Assembly (NCBI GenBank): GCA_035762175.1
Contig: DASTPP010000159.1
Span: 1 to 30,343 of the forward strand
DNA length: 30,343 nucleotides
Direction of reading: 5' to 3'
From: DASTPP01 sp035762175
GTDB taxonomy: Bacteria; Myxococcota_A; Polyangia; Polyangiales; Polyangiaceae
Shown piece after piece: positions 8,706 through 16,436 of the stretch. Positions within the stretch are counted from its first letter, which is position 1, and every line of letters starts with the position of its first letter. The notes beneath the pieces are model-generated. The model saw only the letters and a program-made list of their open reading frames with translations, had not been told where the DNA came from and made no database searches. Made by a program: the position numbers and the translations under genes.

Positions 8706-8741
8706 GGGGTCAGGTCTCCGCGCTGGGTGGGGGTGGGGGCC

Positions 8742-9869
8742 TCACGAGCCCGCCTTGTTGGCCTTGTAAAAGGGGGTCTTTACCACGACGGCCGACGCGT
8801 CGCGGCCGCGGCAGTCGACGACGAGGGGCGTGCCGACCGCGGCGAGGGCCGCCGGCACGTAGCCGAGCCCGATGTTCTTGCCCGTCGTCGGCGAGGGGCT
8901 GCCGCTCGTGCAGACGCCGACCACCTCGCCCGCCTCGCTCTTGAGCGGGTAGCCGTGCCGGGCGATGCCGCGGCCCGTCACCTCGAAGCCGACCAGCTTG
9001 CGCGCGGTGCCCGCGGCCTTCTTCGGCTCGAGCGCCGCGCGCCCGACGAAGTCGCCCTTGTCGAACTTCACCGCCCAGCCGAGCCCGGCCTCGAGCGGGT
9101 CGGTCGCCTCGTCGATCTCGTTGCCGTAGAGCGAGAGGCGCGCCTCGAGCCGGAGCGTGTCGCGCGCCCCGAGCCCGACGGGCTTGAGCCCGGCCTCTTT
9201 GCCGAGGCGCAAGAGCTCGCGCCAGACCTTCGGCGTCTCGGCCCAGGGGGTGAAGAGCTCGAAGCCGTCTTCGCCCGTGTAGCCCGTGCGCGCGGCCGTG
9301 ACGGGCACGCCCGCGACCTCGAACCGGCGGAAGCGGAAGCTCTTGGTCGCCGCGACGGCCTCGGCCGCCCCGGGGCCCGCCTGCGCCAAGATCGACGCCG
9401 CCTTCGGCCCCTGCAGCGCGACGAGCCCGGTCTCGTCGGACACGTCGCGCAGGTCGCAGTGGTGCTCGCAGAAGCGCGCGAGGTGCGCCCCGACCTTGTC
9501 GCGGTTCGAGGCGTTGCACACGATCAAGAAGCGGTCGGGCGCGTGCCGGTAGACGATGAGGTCGTCGACGACCGTGCCGCGCTCGTTGCAGAGCAGCGTG
9601 TAGATGGCGCCCCCGTCTTCGAGGCGGCCGACGTCGTTGGTCACGACGTAGTTGACGACGGCCCCCGCGTGCTCGCCCGTCACCAAGAACTCGCCCATGT
9701 GGCTGACGTCGAAGAGCCCCGCCGCGCGCCGCACGGCGTGGTGCTCGTCGACGAGGCCCGTGTACTGCACGGGCATCTCCCAGCCGGCGAAGGGCACCAG
9801 CCGGCCGCCGAGCTCGCGGTGGTCGTCGTAGAGGGGCGTGCGGCGGAGGGGGGCGTCGGCGTCGGTCAC
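8742..9869 (-). CDS. gcvT: Aminomethyltransferase, glycine cleavage T protein
   Basis: Folate-dependent enzyme that releases ammonia from the aminomethyl-lipoyl arm of GcvH and forms methylene-tetrahydrofolate. The GTG at 9869 gives 375 residues starting TDADAPLRRTPLYDDH, matching the usual GcvT start, with AAGGGG six bases upstream. A longer in-frame GTG at 9905 would add 12 Gly-rich residues and has less support. Family motifs present: VPFAGWEMPVQY, GLFDVSHMGEF, RTGYTGEDGFELF, and the RDTLRLEARLSLYGNEID substrate region. It is first in the gcvT-gcvH-gcvPA operon. I saw no glycine riboswitch in the leader. Confidence 0.95.
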   Translation of the reverse strand: MTDADAPLRRTPLYDDHRELGGRLVPFAGWEMPVQYTGLVDEHHAVRRAAGLFDVSHMGEFLVTGEHAGAVVNYVVTNDVGRLEDGGAIYTLLCNERGTVVDDLIVYRHAPDRFLIVCNASNRDKVGAHLARFCEHHCDLRDVSDETGLVALQGPKAASILAQAGPGAAEAVAATKSFRFRRFEVAGVPVTAARTGYTGEDGFELFTPWAETPKVWRELLRLGKEAGLKPVGLGARDTLRLEARLSLYGNEIDEATDPLEAGLGWAVKFDKGDFVGRAALEPKKAAGTARKLVGFEVTGRGIARHGYPLKSEAGEVVGVCTSGSPSPTTGKNIGLGYVPAALAAVGTPLVVDCRGRDASAVVVKTPFYKANKAGS

Positions 9870-9996
9870 GGCCGCCCCTTTACCTCGCCCCCCGGGCTGC
9901 GTCACGCCCCCGGGCGGGCGCGCCCCTCCCCGGACGAGCTCGGGCCCGGGCGCGTCATGGCGTCGGGCCCGCGCGGTCGCGGCGGCGGGGGCGACC

Positions 9997-10037
9997 GGCC
10001 GGCCGCCGGACGCGGCGCCGAAGGCCGGCGGCCGGCC
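9997..10037. repeat. 13-bp perfect inverted repeat
   Basis: Arms GGCCGGCCGCCGG (9997-10009) and its exact complement (10025-10037), with a 15-base loop, midway between gcvT and the lipoprotein gene. It could fold on either transcript or be a product of GC bias. Confidence 0.6.
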
Positions 10038-10203
10038 TGCAGATCGGCGTCCGAGGCCGGCGAGCGGCCCGCGGACGCGGCGGCACGAGCGGGGCGGCGG
10101 TCACGCGAGGGCGGGGCGTCAGGGGCGGGGCGCCGGGGGCCCCGACGGCGCAGCGCGTCTTGGGCCCGCGGGCGCCCGGCCGGCGGCCCTTCGCGCGGGC
10201 GGT

Positions 10204-10232
10204 TTGCTTCGAGCGCGGGTCTGCCCTACGTA
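10204..10232 (+). promoter_or_regulatory. Weak promoter candidate for the lipoprotein at 10241
   Basis: TTGCTT (10204-10209), a 17-base spacer and TACGTA (10227-10232). If used, transcription would begin at or just before the ATG at 10241, giving an almost leaderless message. The -10 match is poor. Confidence 0.2.
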
Positions 10233-10240
10233 CCGCCCTC

Positions 10241-11377
10241 ATGCGTTCGCTCATGGCACAAGTGGTCGCGCTCGGGGCGCTCGCCGCCCTCGCGGGGGGC
10301 TGCGGCGGGGACAAGAAAGAGACCGGCGGCGGGGGCGAGCGCCCCGCCCCGCGCGGCGCCCCCCCGCCTCCCTCGGCCGAGGCGGCGGCGAAGCCGGGCG
10401 CGTGCAAGGCGGGCGGCGGCGAGGTCAAAGACCCGGTGAGCGCCGCGTTCTTCCCGCGGGTCTCGGGCGGCTACTGCGTCAACCCCGAGGGCGAGACCAA
10501 GGCCTTCGGCGACAAGGCGCCCAAGCCCATCGAGGGCATCTGCGGCCTCTTCGACGGCGGCTGCGAGCTGTACCGCCAGCACCAGGTCAAGCGCACCGCG
10601 AGCGTCGACTACGTCGACGGCGCGGGCTCGCCGGCCACGGTCACCGCGACGCTCTCGCAGTTCGCCTCGAGCGAGTACGCCTACGCCATGTTCACCCGCC
10701 GCGTCACCAGCGACGAAGACCCCGCCCGCGCCGACATGCCCAAGGCCATCGACGTCGGCGTGCAGGGCGCGCTCGGCACCGGGTCGCTCTACGCGCAGAA
10801 GGGGCCCTACCTGCTCGAGCTCTCGTACGTCAACACCGACGAAGACGAGAAGCGCACGCGCGCGAGCGGCGAGCGGGTGCTGCCCCCGCTCGCCAAGGAC
10901 ATCCTCGCCAAGCTGCCCGGCGGGCCCGAGCTGCCCCCCGCCGCCGCCAAGCTGCCGCAGCCGAGCCGCCTGCCGCTCGGCGTCGCGTACGCCGCCCAGA
11001 ACGTGCTCGGCGTCGAGGGCACCGGCCCCGGCGCCCTCGGCTACTACCGCGAGGGCGAGCGGCGCTACCGCGTGCTCGTCATCAGCAAGGCCGACGCCGA
11101 CCAGGCGAAAGACGTGCTGAAGTCGTTCTCGAAGAAGAAGGGCGCCGCCGAAGAGAAGGGCCTCGGCGAGGCCGCCCTCCGCCTCATGCTGCAGGAGGGC
11201 GAAGACTCGCCCAAGGCCGAGTGGCTCGTCGCGCGCCAGGGCCCGCTGGTCGTCGGCGTCGGCGACGAGCCCTTCGCCGCCAAGCCGGGCGGCTCGGCCG
11301 CCGACTACGAGCGGGCGGCGCTCTCGCGCGACGAGAAGCGAAAGCGCCTCCAAGCGTTGCTCGGCGGCGTAAAGTAA
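10241..11377 (+). CDS. Putative lipoprotein of unknown function (DUF6599-like)
   Basis: A 378-residue exported lipoprotein. The signal MRSLMAQVVALGALAALAGG is followed by the lipidated Cys21 and a Gly/Pro-rich linker to about residue 60. The mature domain contains AAFFPRVSGGYCVNPEGE, an ASVDYVDGAGSPATVTATL strand region, FASSEYAYAMFTRRVTSD and GTGSLYAQKGPYLLELSYVN. The layout of two halves that report on flags of presence or growth resembles the myxobacterial DUF6599 family as I remember it, but I could not search. A second in-frame ATG at 10253 also leaves a workable signal peptide. The acyl-CoA dehydrogenase begins 47 bases downstream on the same strand, so they may share a transcript, but this suggests no role. 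Confidence 0.75.
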   Translation: MRSLMAQVVALGALAALAGGCGGDKKETGGGGERPAPRGAPPPPSAEAAAKPGACKAGGGEVKDPVSAAFFPRVSGGYCVNPEGETKAFGDKAPKPIEGICGLFDGGCELYRQHQVKRTASVDYVDGAGSPATVTATLSQFASSEYAYAMFTRRVTSDEDPARADMPKAIDVGVQGALGTGSLYAQKGPYLLELSYVNTDEDEKRTRASGERVLPPLAKDILAKLPGGPELPPAAAKLPQPSRLPLGVAYAAQNVLGVEGTGPGALGYYREGERRYRVLVISKADADQAKDVLKSFSKKKGAAEEKGLGEAALRLMLQEGEDSPKAEWLVARQGPLVVGVGDEPFAAKPGGSAADYERAALSRDEKRKRLQALLGGVK

Positions 11378-11424
11378 GCCCCCCCCTGGCCCCCCGCGGC
11401 CGCCCCGAACCCCGCGAGCGCCCC

Positions 11425-12585
11425 ATGATTTTCGACCTCGACGAGCAACACCGGCTTCTGCAGTCTTCGCTGCGCGACTTCTTCGAGCGCGAGGTGCGCC
11501 CGCACGCCCGCGCGTGGGACGAAGCCGAGCGCTTCCCCAAAGAGCTGGTGCCCCGGCTCGCCGAGATGGGCCTGCTCGGCATTCGCATCCCCGAAGAGTA
11601 TGGCGGCGCCGGCATGAGCACGCTCGCCTACTCGATCGCGGTCGAAGAGGCCGCGCGCGTCGACGGCTCGCTCGCGCTCACCATCGCCTCGCACAACGGC
11701 CTGGGCACCGGGCACATCTTGGCCTTCGGCAGCGAGGCGCAGAAGCGCAAGTACCTGCCCAAGGCCGCGACGGGCGAGTGGCTCGCCGCCTGGGGCCTGA
11801 CCGAGCCCGGCTCGGGCTCGGACTCGGCCGGCCTGATGACCACCGCCGAGCGCCGCCCGGGCCCGGGCGGCGACCGCTGGGTGCTCAACGGCTCGAAGAT
11901 GTTCATCACCCAGGGCAGCGTCGGCGGCTTCTGCGTCATCCTCGCGCGGACCGACAAGCAAGCCTCGAAGTCGCGCGGCATCACCGCCTTCATCGTCGAG
12001 CACGGCACCCCGGGCTTCTCGGCGTCCAAGCACATCGAGAAGCTCGGCATGCGCTCGAGCGACACGGTCGAGCTGACCCTCGAGAACGTCGAGATCGGCG
12101 ACGAGCAGCGGCTCGGCGAGCCGAACGCGGGCTTCACCGATACGATGAAGATCCTCGACCGGGGGCGCATCTCGATCGCCGCCCTCGCCTGCGGCCTCGG
12201 CTGGGGCGCCCTCGAGGTCGCGACCCAGTACGCCAAAGATCGCAAGCAGTTCGGCCGCCCCATCGGCGACTTCCAGGCGATCCAGTGGCAGCTCGCCGAC
12301 AGCCGCGTCGAGCTCGACGCCGCGCAGCTGCTCACCCGCCGCGCCGCCTTCCTCGCCGACCACGGCCGGCCCTACTCGAAGGAGGCCAGCATGGCGAAGC
12401 TGTACGCGTCCGAGGCCTCCTCGCGCGCCTGCAACCGCGCGCTGCAGGTGCTCGGCGGCTACGGCTACACGCGCGAGTTCCCCGTCGAGCGGCACCTGCG
12501 CGACGCCAAGCTCTGCGAGATCGGCGAGGGCACGAGCGAGGTGCAGCGCCTCATCATCGCCAAGCACGTGCTCGGGGGGCTCTGA
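11425..12585 (+). CDS. Acyl-CoA dehydrogenase
   Basis: FAD flavoenzyme oxidising acyl-CoA to trans-2-enoyl-CoA and passing electrons to ETF. It is 386 residues, the standard cytosolic length. The N-terminal helical domain opens with FDLDEQHRLLQSSLRDFFE. The first family signature is WGLTEPGSGSDSAGL and the second GGYGYTREFPVERHLRDAK. The catalytic base is Glu368 in EIGEGTSEVQR, the position used by short-chain and butyryl-CoA dehydrogenases, not the isovaleryl or long-chain position. RDKKQFGRP-type dimer contacts are seen as RKQFGRPIGDFQAIQ. Substrate length is most likely short to medium, but the sequence alone does not settle it. No ETF or thiolase genes are adjacent. Confidence 0.95.
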   Translation: MIFDLDEQHRLLQSSLRDFFEREVRPHARAWDEAERFPKELVPRLAEMGLLGIRIPEEYGGAGMSTLAYSIAVEEAARVDGSLALTIASHNGLGTGHILAFGSEAQKRKYLPKAATGEWLAAWGLTEPGSGSDSAGLMTTAERRPGPGGDRWVLNGSKMFITQGSVGGFCVILARTDKQASKSRGITAFIVEHGTPGFSASKHIEKLGMRSSDTVELTLENVEIGDEQRLGEPNAGFTDTMKILDRGRISIAALACGLGWGALEVATQYAKDRKQFGRPIGDFQAIQWQLADSRVELDAAQLLTRRAAFLADHGRPYSKEASMAKLYASEASSRACNRALQVLGGYGYTREFPVERHLRDAKLCEIGEGTSEVQRLIIAKHVLGGL

Positions 12586-12982
12586 GCGCCGCGCCGGGCC
12601 GGCCCGGGGCGCGCGGACCGGGGCCGCAGAGGGGCCGTTCGCGGGCCGGCGGGGCGGCGGGCGCCGACGAGGGTCGAGCCGCCCCGGCTCGCCCTGCTCG
12701 ACGGCTCGAAGGGGCTCGACCGCTTCGTGCTGCCCGAGCCCGTGGTCGAGGCGCTCGGCGCCGACCCGGTCACCGGCGCCTGGCTCGGCCGGCTGCTCGG
12801 CCAGTTCGGCGGGGCCCTCCGGCGCCTGCGCAAGCTGCACTTCAAGAACCTCGGCGCCCTGCTCGCGCTCGGCGAGCGCATCGACCCCGAGCTCTCCGCG
12901 GCGCCGGGGGGCGAGGGGGGCGCTGAGACGCAGGGCGGGCAGGCGCCGGGCGCGCCCCCGGGCTGACGCCCGCGCCCCGCTC
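12586..12982. other. Intergenic stretch with a possible gene remnant
   Basis: About 400 bases between the convergent acyl-CoA dehydrogenase and subtilase genes. It begins with GC-rich palindromic DNA (CCGGGCCGGCCCGG at 12594-12607). From about 12667 the plus strand reads like ordinary protein, described in the next entry. Nothing else is recognisable. Confidence 0.5.
12727..12966 (+). CDS. Hypothetical protein, possibly the C-terminal fragment of a lost gene
   Basis: A 79-residue frame from a GTG at 12727. Its middle (GAWLGRLLGQFGGALRRLR, then KLHFKNLGALLALGERIDPEL) has normal helical amphipathic composition, unlike the Arg/Pro-rich translations of noncoding DNA here. The protein-like sequence extends upstream of the GTG without a stop (VEPPRLALLDGSKGLDRF), but I find no good start or Shine-Dalgarno there. 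Before about 12660 the frame turns into Arg/Gly nonsense. This fits a decayed or truncated gene of which the 3' end remains, or a small real gene with a poor start. I do not recognise the family. The final 20 residues are low-complexity. Confidence 0.4.
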   Translation: MLPEPVVEALGADPVTGAWLGRLLGQFGGALRRLRKLHFKNLGALLALGERIDPELSAAPGGEGGAETQGGQAPGAPPG

Positions 12983-15571
12983 TCAGCCCCGCCGCTCGAA
13001 CCGGAAGCGCGCGCCGCCGACCTTGATCTCGTCGCCCGAGCAGAGCGGCTGGCGCGTGACGCGCTGGCCGTTGACGTAGGTGCCGTTGGCCGAGCGCTCG
13101 TCGCTGATGTGGTACGCGCCGCCTTCGAACGAGACCCGGGCGTGCTTCGACGAGACCGTGCCGATCGGCAAGATCACGTCGCAGCCGGGCGCGCGGCCGA
13201 GCACGGTCTCGCCCGGCTCGTTGAGGGTGAGCGTCTGGCCGGCGAGCGGCCCCTCGAGGCCGACGAGCACCGCGCGCAGCGACGAGGGCATCGGGGTCTG
13301 GGCGCGGGCGGGGGTGGGCGCGGGGGCGGCGGCGTGCTGGGGGGCGGGGCGCGGCGCGTGGGCGGCAGGGCCGGGCGCGTGGGCGGCGGGGCGGGGCGTG
13401 TGGGCGGCGGGGCCCTGGCGTGGCGCGTGGGCGGGTGCGGGCGGCGGCGCGTAAGCGGGCGCGGGCGGCGGCGCGCGGGGCGCGGGCGAGCGGGGGCCGT
13501 AGGGCCCGGACGGCGCGTGCGGCGCGTGCGAGGGGCCGTAGCCGGGGGGGCCGTAGCCGGCGGGCACGGCGAGCCGGCCCGAGCGGTTCGCCGCGCCGCG
13601 CAGCCGGTCGAGGAGGAGGGCGAAGAAGCCGACCACGAGCAAGAGGCCGCCAAGGCCCGTGACGGCGAGCGCGCCCGCGATGGAGCCGACGTCCCAGTCG
13701 TCGTCGTCGCGGGGCACGGGCGGCCGCGGGGGCGGGGGCGGGGGCGCGGGCACGGCGGGCGGCGCCACGGCCACGGGCGGCGGGGGCGGAGGTGCGGCGG
13801 TCTCGCCGGGCGGCCCGAGGTCGAGGCGCCCCACGCCGAAGCCGTGGTCGGGGCCGGCGGGGCCCCGGTCGGCGGCGCGCGCGAGCAGGAAGCGCACGAG
13901 GTCGTCGCGCGAGAGGGTCGGGTAGCGCGACCAGACGAGCGCCGCGGCCCCGGCGACGTGGGGCGTCGCCGCGCTCGTGCCGCCGAAGCGCTCGCCGTAC
14001 ACCAGGCTCGTCGTCTCGGTCGGCGCCGAGAGGTCGGGCTTGAGGCGGCCGTCTTCGGTGGGGCCGCGCGAGCTGTAGGGGGCGAGCTCGTCGCCCCTCC
14101 AGACGGCGGCGCCGACGGTGAGCGAGCCGGCGGCGTCGCCCGGCGCGTTGATGCTGCCGGTCGCGTCGGCGAGCTCGACGCGCGACGCGTTGTGCACGTC
14201 GAGCACGAACACCGTCGGGCGCGTCCCGCCCTTGCCCCGCACCCCGAGCAGGTAGTCGGTGTTGGGGCGCAGGCGCATCGCGATGTTCTCGCGCGGCTGG
14301 CGCAGCCAGTCGTTGCGGTTGGCCGAGCGGCCGAGCTCGCGGCCCTGCGCGTCGAAGAGGAACAGGTCGTAGTCGGAGACCGAGCCCTCCCACTGGGACC
14401 AGAGCATCGTCACGTCGATGGCCCCCTCGGCGTTGGTGCGGAAGGCGAGGCCCTGGCGGCCCGAGGGGAAGGTGTGCCAGTAGCCGTCGGGCCCGCCCGT
14501 GAGCTGCCCGCGGTGAAACGACGTGCCCGAGTTGCCCGCGGCGTTGACCCAGAGCACGCCCTGGCGGGCTAGCTGGTCGATCTTCTTCTGAAAGGCGCCC
14601 TGGCCGTTGCGCGGCCCGTACATGCCGCCGGCCGAGTGCGAGATGATCTTCACGCCCTGGCGCACGAGCCAGTCGACGCTGGCGTCGCGGTCGCCGAGCG
14701 AGCACGCGATGAAGATCTCGGCCTCGGGCGCCATCGCGTGCACGATCTCGGCGGCCGCGGGCCCGTGCGTGCCGTCGTCGTCGACGGGGCGGCCGTTCGC
14801 GACGCAGTCGCCCGCGAAGACCCGCACCGTGGCGGGGTAGGCCCGGCCGGCGAAGGCCTGCGCGCGCGAGACCTCGGGGTCGAGCACGCCGACCCGCACG
14901 CCCCGGCCGCGGAAGCCGGCGGCGTGCCAGAGGTTGGCGCGCGTGACCGCGACGCCCTCGACGCGCGAGGTCGGCAGGGCCGCGGGCGCCGGCGGCGGGC
15001 CGCGGTTGCCGGTGCGGCCCTGCTCGGGGCGCGAGGCGCGCTCGAGCGGCAAGACCCCCCGCACGTTGGTGATGCGCGAGAGCCGCCCCAGCACCTGCTC
15101 GGGGCTCTGCCCCTCGGCCGCCTTCTTCTCGAGCGAGGCCCAGGGCAGCGCGACGTCGAGCTGGTTGTCGCCGCGCGAGGTGACCCGCCCGCCGAGCGCC
15201 TTCAGCTCGGCCTCGAAGAGCGAGGTGTCGCCGCCGTCGAAGAGCACCGTGAAGGCCAGCTCGTCGCGCGCGGTGAGCAGCCCCCGCTCGCGGGCGAAGG
15301 CGCGCGCGCCCTCGACGCCCCCCTTCTGGTACGCCCCCAGGAACTCTTGCACCACGCTCGCCAGGCGCGGATCGTTCAGCGCCGACTCGAGCGAGGGGTA
15401 CTGCTTGGCCAGGCTCTCGATCGGCGGCGCCGTCGAGAAGGCCGGGCCCGCGCTCGACGACGCGGGCGGCGTCGGCGACGCGTGCATCGCCCACCAGCCG
15501 CCGCCCCCCGCGAGCGCCACGCCCAGCACGAGCGCCGCGGCGCCCACGACCTTTCGCGTCCCTGGCTTCAT
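12983..15571 (-). CDS. Membrane-anchored subtilisin-like (S8) serine protease with C-terminal FHA domain
   Basis: An 862-residue fusion. Residues 8-28 form a signal or anchor helix; about 50-200 is a prodomain-like region. The S8 catalytic domain has an intact triad: Asp231 (GVLDPEVS), His269 (DDGTHGPAAAEIV) and Ser533 (GGTSAATPHVAGAAAL), with oxyanion Asn347 (NAAGNSG). About 180 residues separate Asn347 from Ser533, including a beta-rich insert (MLWSQWEGSVSDYDLFLFD). A Pro tract and a DDDDWD patch lead to a membrane helix at about 631-655. A Pro/Ala/His linker (660-765) follows, then an FHA domain at about 770-860 with GR (792-793), SSKH (807-810) and NGTYVNG (829-835). Predicted topology is protease outside, phosphothreonine-binding FHA in the cytoplasm. 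The ATG has AGAGG six bases ahead and lies 12 bases after the upstream stop. Confidence 0.9.
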   Translation of the reverse strand: MKPGTRKVVGAAALVLGVALAGGGGWWAMHASPTPPASSSAGPAFSTAPPIESLAKQYPSLESALNDPRLASVVQEFLGAYQKGGVEGARAFARERGLLTARDELAFTVLFDGGDTSLFEAELKALGGRVTSRGDNQLDVALPWASLEKKAAEGQSPEQVLGRLSRITNVRGVLPLERASRPEQGRTGNRGPPPAPAALPTSRVEGVAVTRANLWHAAGFRGRGVRVGVLDPEVSRAQAFAGRAYPATVRVFAGDCVANGRPVDDDGTHGPAAAEIVHAMAPEAEIFIACSLGDRDASVDWLVRQGVKIISHSAGGMYGPRNGQGAFQKKIDQLARQGVLWVNAAGNSGTSFHRGQLTGGPDGYWHTFPSGRQGLAFRTNAEGAIDVTMLWSQWEGSVSDYDLFLFDAQGRELGRSANRNDWLRQPRENIAMRLRPNTDYLLGVRGKGGTRPTVFVLDVHNASRVELADATGSINAPGDAAGSLTVGAAVWRGDELAPYSSRGPTEDGRLKPDLSAPTETTSLVYGERFGGTSAATPHVAGAAALVWSRYPTLSRDDLVRFLLARAADRGPAGPDHGFGVGRLDLGPPGETAAPPPPPPVAVAPPAVPAPPPPPPRPPVPRDDDDWDVGSIAGALAVTGLGGLLLVVGFFALLLDRLRGAANRSGRLAVPAGYGPPGYGPSHAPHAPSGPYGPRSPAPRAPPPAPAYAPPPAPAHAPRQGPAAHTPRPAAHAPGPAAHAPRPAPQHAAAPAPTPARAQTPMPSSLRAVLVGLEGPLAGQTLTLNEPGETVLGRAPGCDVILPIGTVSSKHARVSFEGGAYHISDERSANGTYVNGQRVTRQPLCSGDEIKVGGARFRFERRG
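13349..13411 (-). repeat. 21-bp tandem repeat, three units
   Basis: Encodes three copies of a seven-residue unit (PAAHTPR, PAAHAPG, PAAHAPR) in the linker between the membrane helix and the FHA domain of the S8 protease. Confidence 0.75.
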
Positions 15572-15583
15572 CGTCGCCTCTTT

Positions 15584-16429
15584 TTAGCGCAGCCCCGGCC
15601 CGCCCACCCAGGCGGCCCGGGCCGGGGGTAAAAAATACAAGACTCCGACGTTGTCGAAGGCGAGCAAAAACGTGCCCTGCGCCACCACCCCCGCCCCGAG
15701 GCCGCGCACCGCGTCGTTCTTGCCGAGCCCGTAGAGCAGCGCCCCCGCGCTGATGTAGGCCGCGTCCGCCAGGGCGTTGACCAGGAGCGCCTGCCGGAAC
15801 TTGCCCCGCTTCTCGCCGAGCGGCGCCCCGTCCGCCAGGGCCCGGCGCTCTTGGGGCAGCCCCCACAGCCCCACCCCGGCGAGGAGCCCGTCGATGGCCC
15901 CCCAGGCCACGAGCTGGATGCCCACGTTCCGCTCGAACCGATCGCCCCCCACCCAGAGCGGCACGCCGCCGCCGACGCTCAGCAGCGCCCAGGCGCCGAG
16001 CACGCCCAGAAAGAACCGCTTGTCGGCGAGGTAGGCCTCGGCGTCCGGGCCGACGGCGGGCCGCGGGGGCGGGGGCTGCGCGAGCACCAAGCTCGGGGCG
16101 GGCGAGGGCGAAGTCAGCACGGGCGCCGAGCCCGAGAGGGGCGACGCCAGCGCGGGCGCCGCACTCGAGCGGGGCGAGGCCAGCGCAGGCGCCGGGCTCG
16201 GGGCAGGCCAAGGCGACACCCGCGCGGGCGCCGAGCCCGAGAAGGGCGAGGCCAGCGCGGGCGCCGAGCTCGCGGCGGGCGGCGCCACCGTAGGGGGTGC
16301 CTGCGCCCACGCCGGGCGGCCCAGTAGCGCGAGGGCCGAAGCGATTCGGGGCAACGCTGGCACGCGCCGGCCCGCCCGGAGGCGCCCCGGGGTGGTCGGG
16401 AGAGCAGGCGGGGCCGCGGCGGAGCTCAC
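15584..16429 (-). CDS. Multi-pass membrane protein with Ala/Pro/Ser-rich repeat region (DUF6992-like)
   Basis: A 281-residue protein whose function I do not recognise. An N-terminal hydrophobic segment (about 27-42, ending RPAWAQA) looks like a signal peptide. A reiterated Ala/Pro/Ser region (56-116) follows, then a C-terminal domain (from about 125) with some four hydrophobic segments: FFLGVLGAWALLSVGGGV, IQLVAWGAIDGLLAGVGLWG, LLVNALADAAYISAGALLYG and FLLAFDNVGVLYFL. The pattern recalls DUF6992 from memory. The GTG at 16429 is seven bases after the purL stop; a shorter GTG at 16363 would start right at the signal peptide. Twelve bases separate it from the S8 protease gene, so purL, this gene and the protease probably share a message. 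Confidence 0.7.
   Translation of the reverse strand: MSSAAAPPALPTTPGRLRAGRRVPALPRIASALALLGRPAWAQAPPTVAPPAASSAPALASPFSGSAPARVSPWPAPSPAPALASPRSSAAPALASPLSGSAPVLTSPSPAPSLVLAQPPPPRPAVGPDAEAYLADKRFFLGVLGAWALLSVGGGVPLWVGGDRFERNVGIQLVAWGAIDGLLAGVGLWGLPQERRALADGAPLGEKRGKFRQALLVNALADAAYISAGALLYGLGKNDAVRGLGAGVVAQGTFLLAFDNVGVLYFLPPARAAWVGGPGLR
16088..16264 (-). repeat. Degenerate repeat in the membrane protein gene
   Basis: Encodes repeated APALASP(F/L)SGSAP-type units with intervening SPxPAPS segments. The two longest copies begin near residues 56 and 91. It is probably a flexible linker in the exported part of the protein. Confidence 0.75.
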
Positions 16430-16436
16430 CCCCCCC

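Larger units (their letters stand above)
9870..10240. other. Divergent intergenic region between gcvT and a lipoprotein gene
   Basis: About 370 bases of extremely GC-rich DNA. I find no convincing gene. It must carry the start signals of both the gcv operon and the lipoprotein at 10241. The only clear structures are the inverted repeat at 9997-10037 and a weak promoter-like pair near 10204-10232. Confidence 0.6.

Noticed and set aside
9870..10100. Glycine riboswitch upstream of gcvT
   Set aside because: I looked for the conserved aptamer elements of the glycine riboswitch in the leader and found none; the DNA is GC-rich with no suitable conserved cores.
6876..10439. A 1187-codon open frame on the plus strand opposite the gcv operon
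   Set aside because: It is antisense to three well-supported enzymes and its translation is Asp/Glu/Arg/Gly-biased without motifs. At this GC content stops are rare and such frames are expected.
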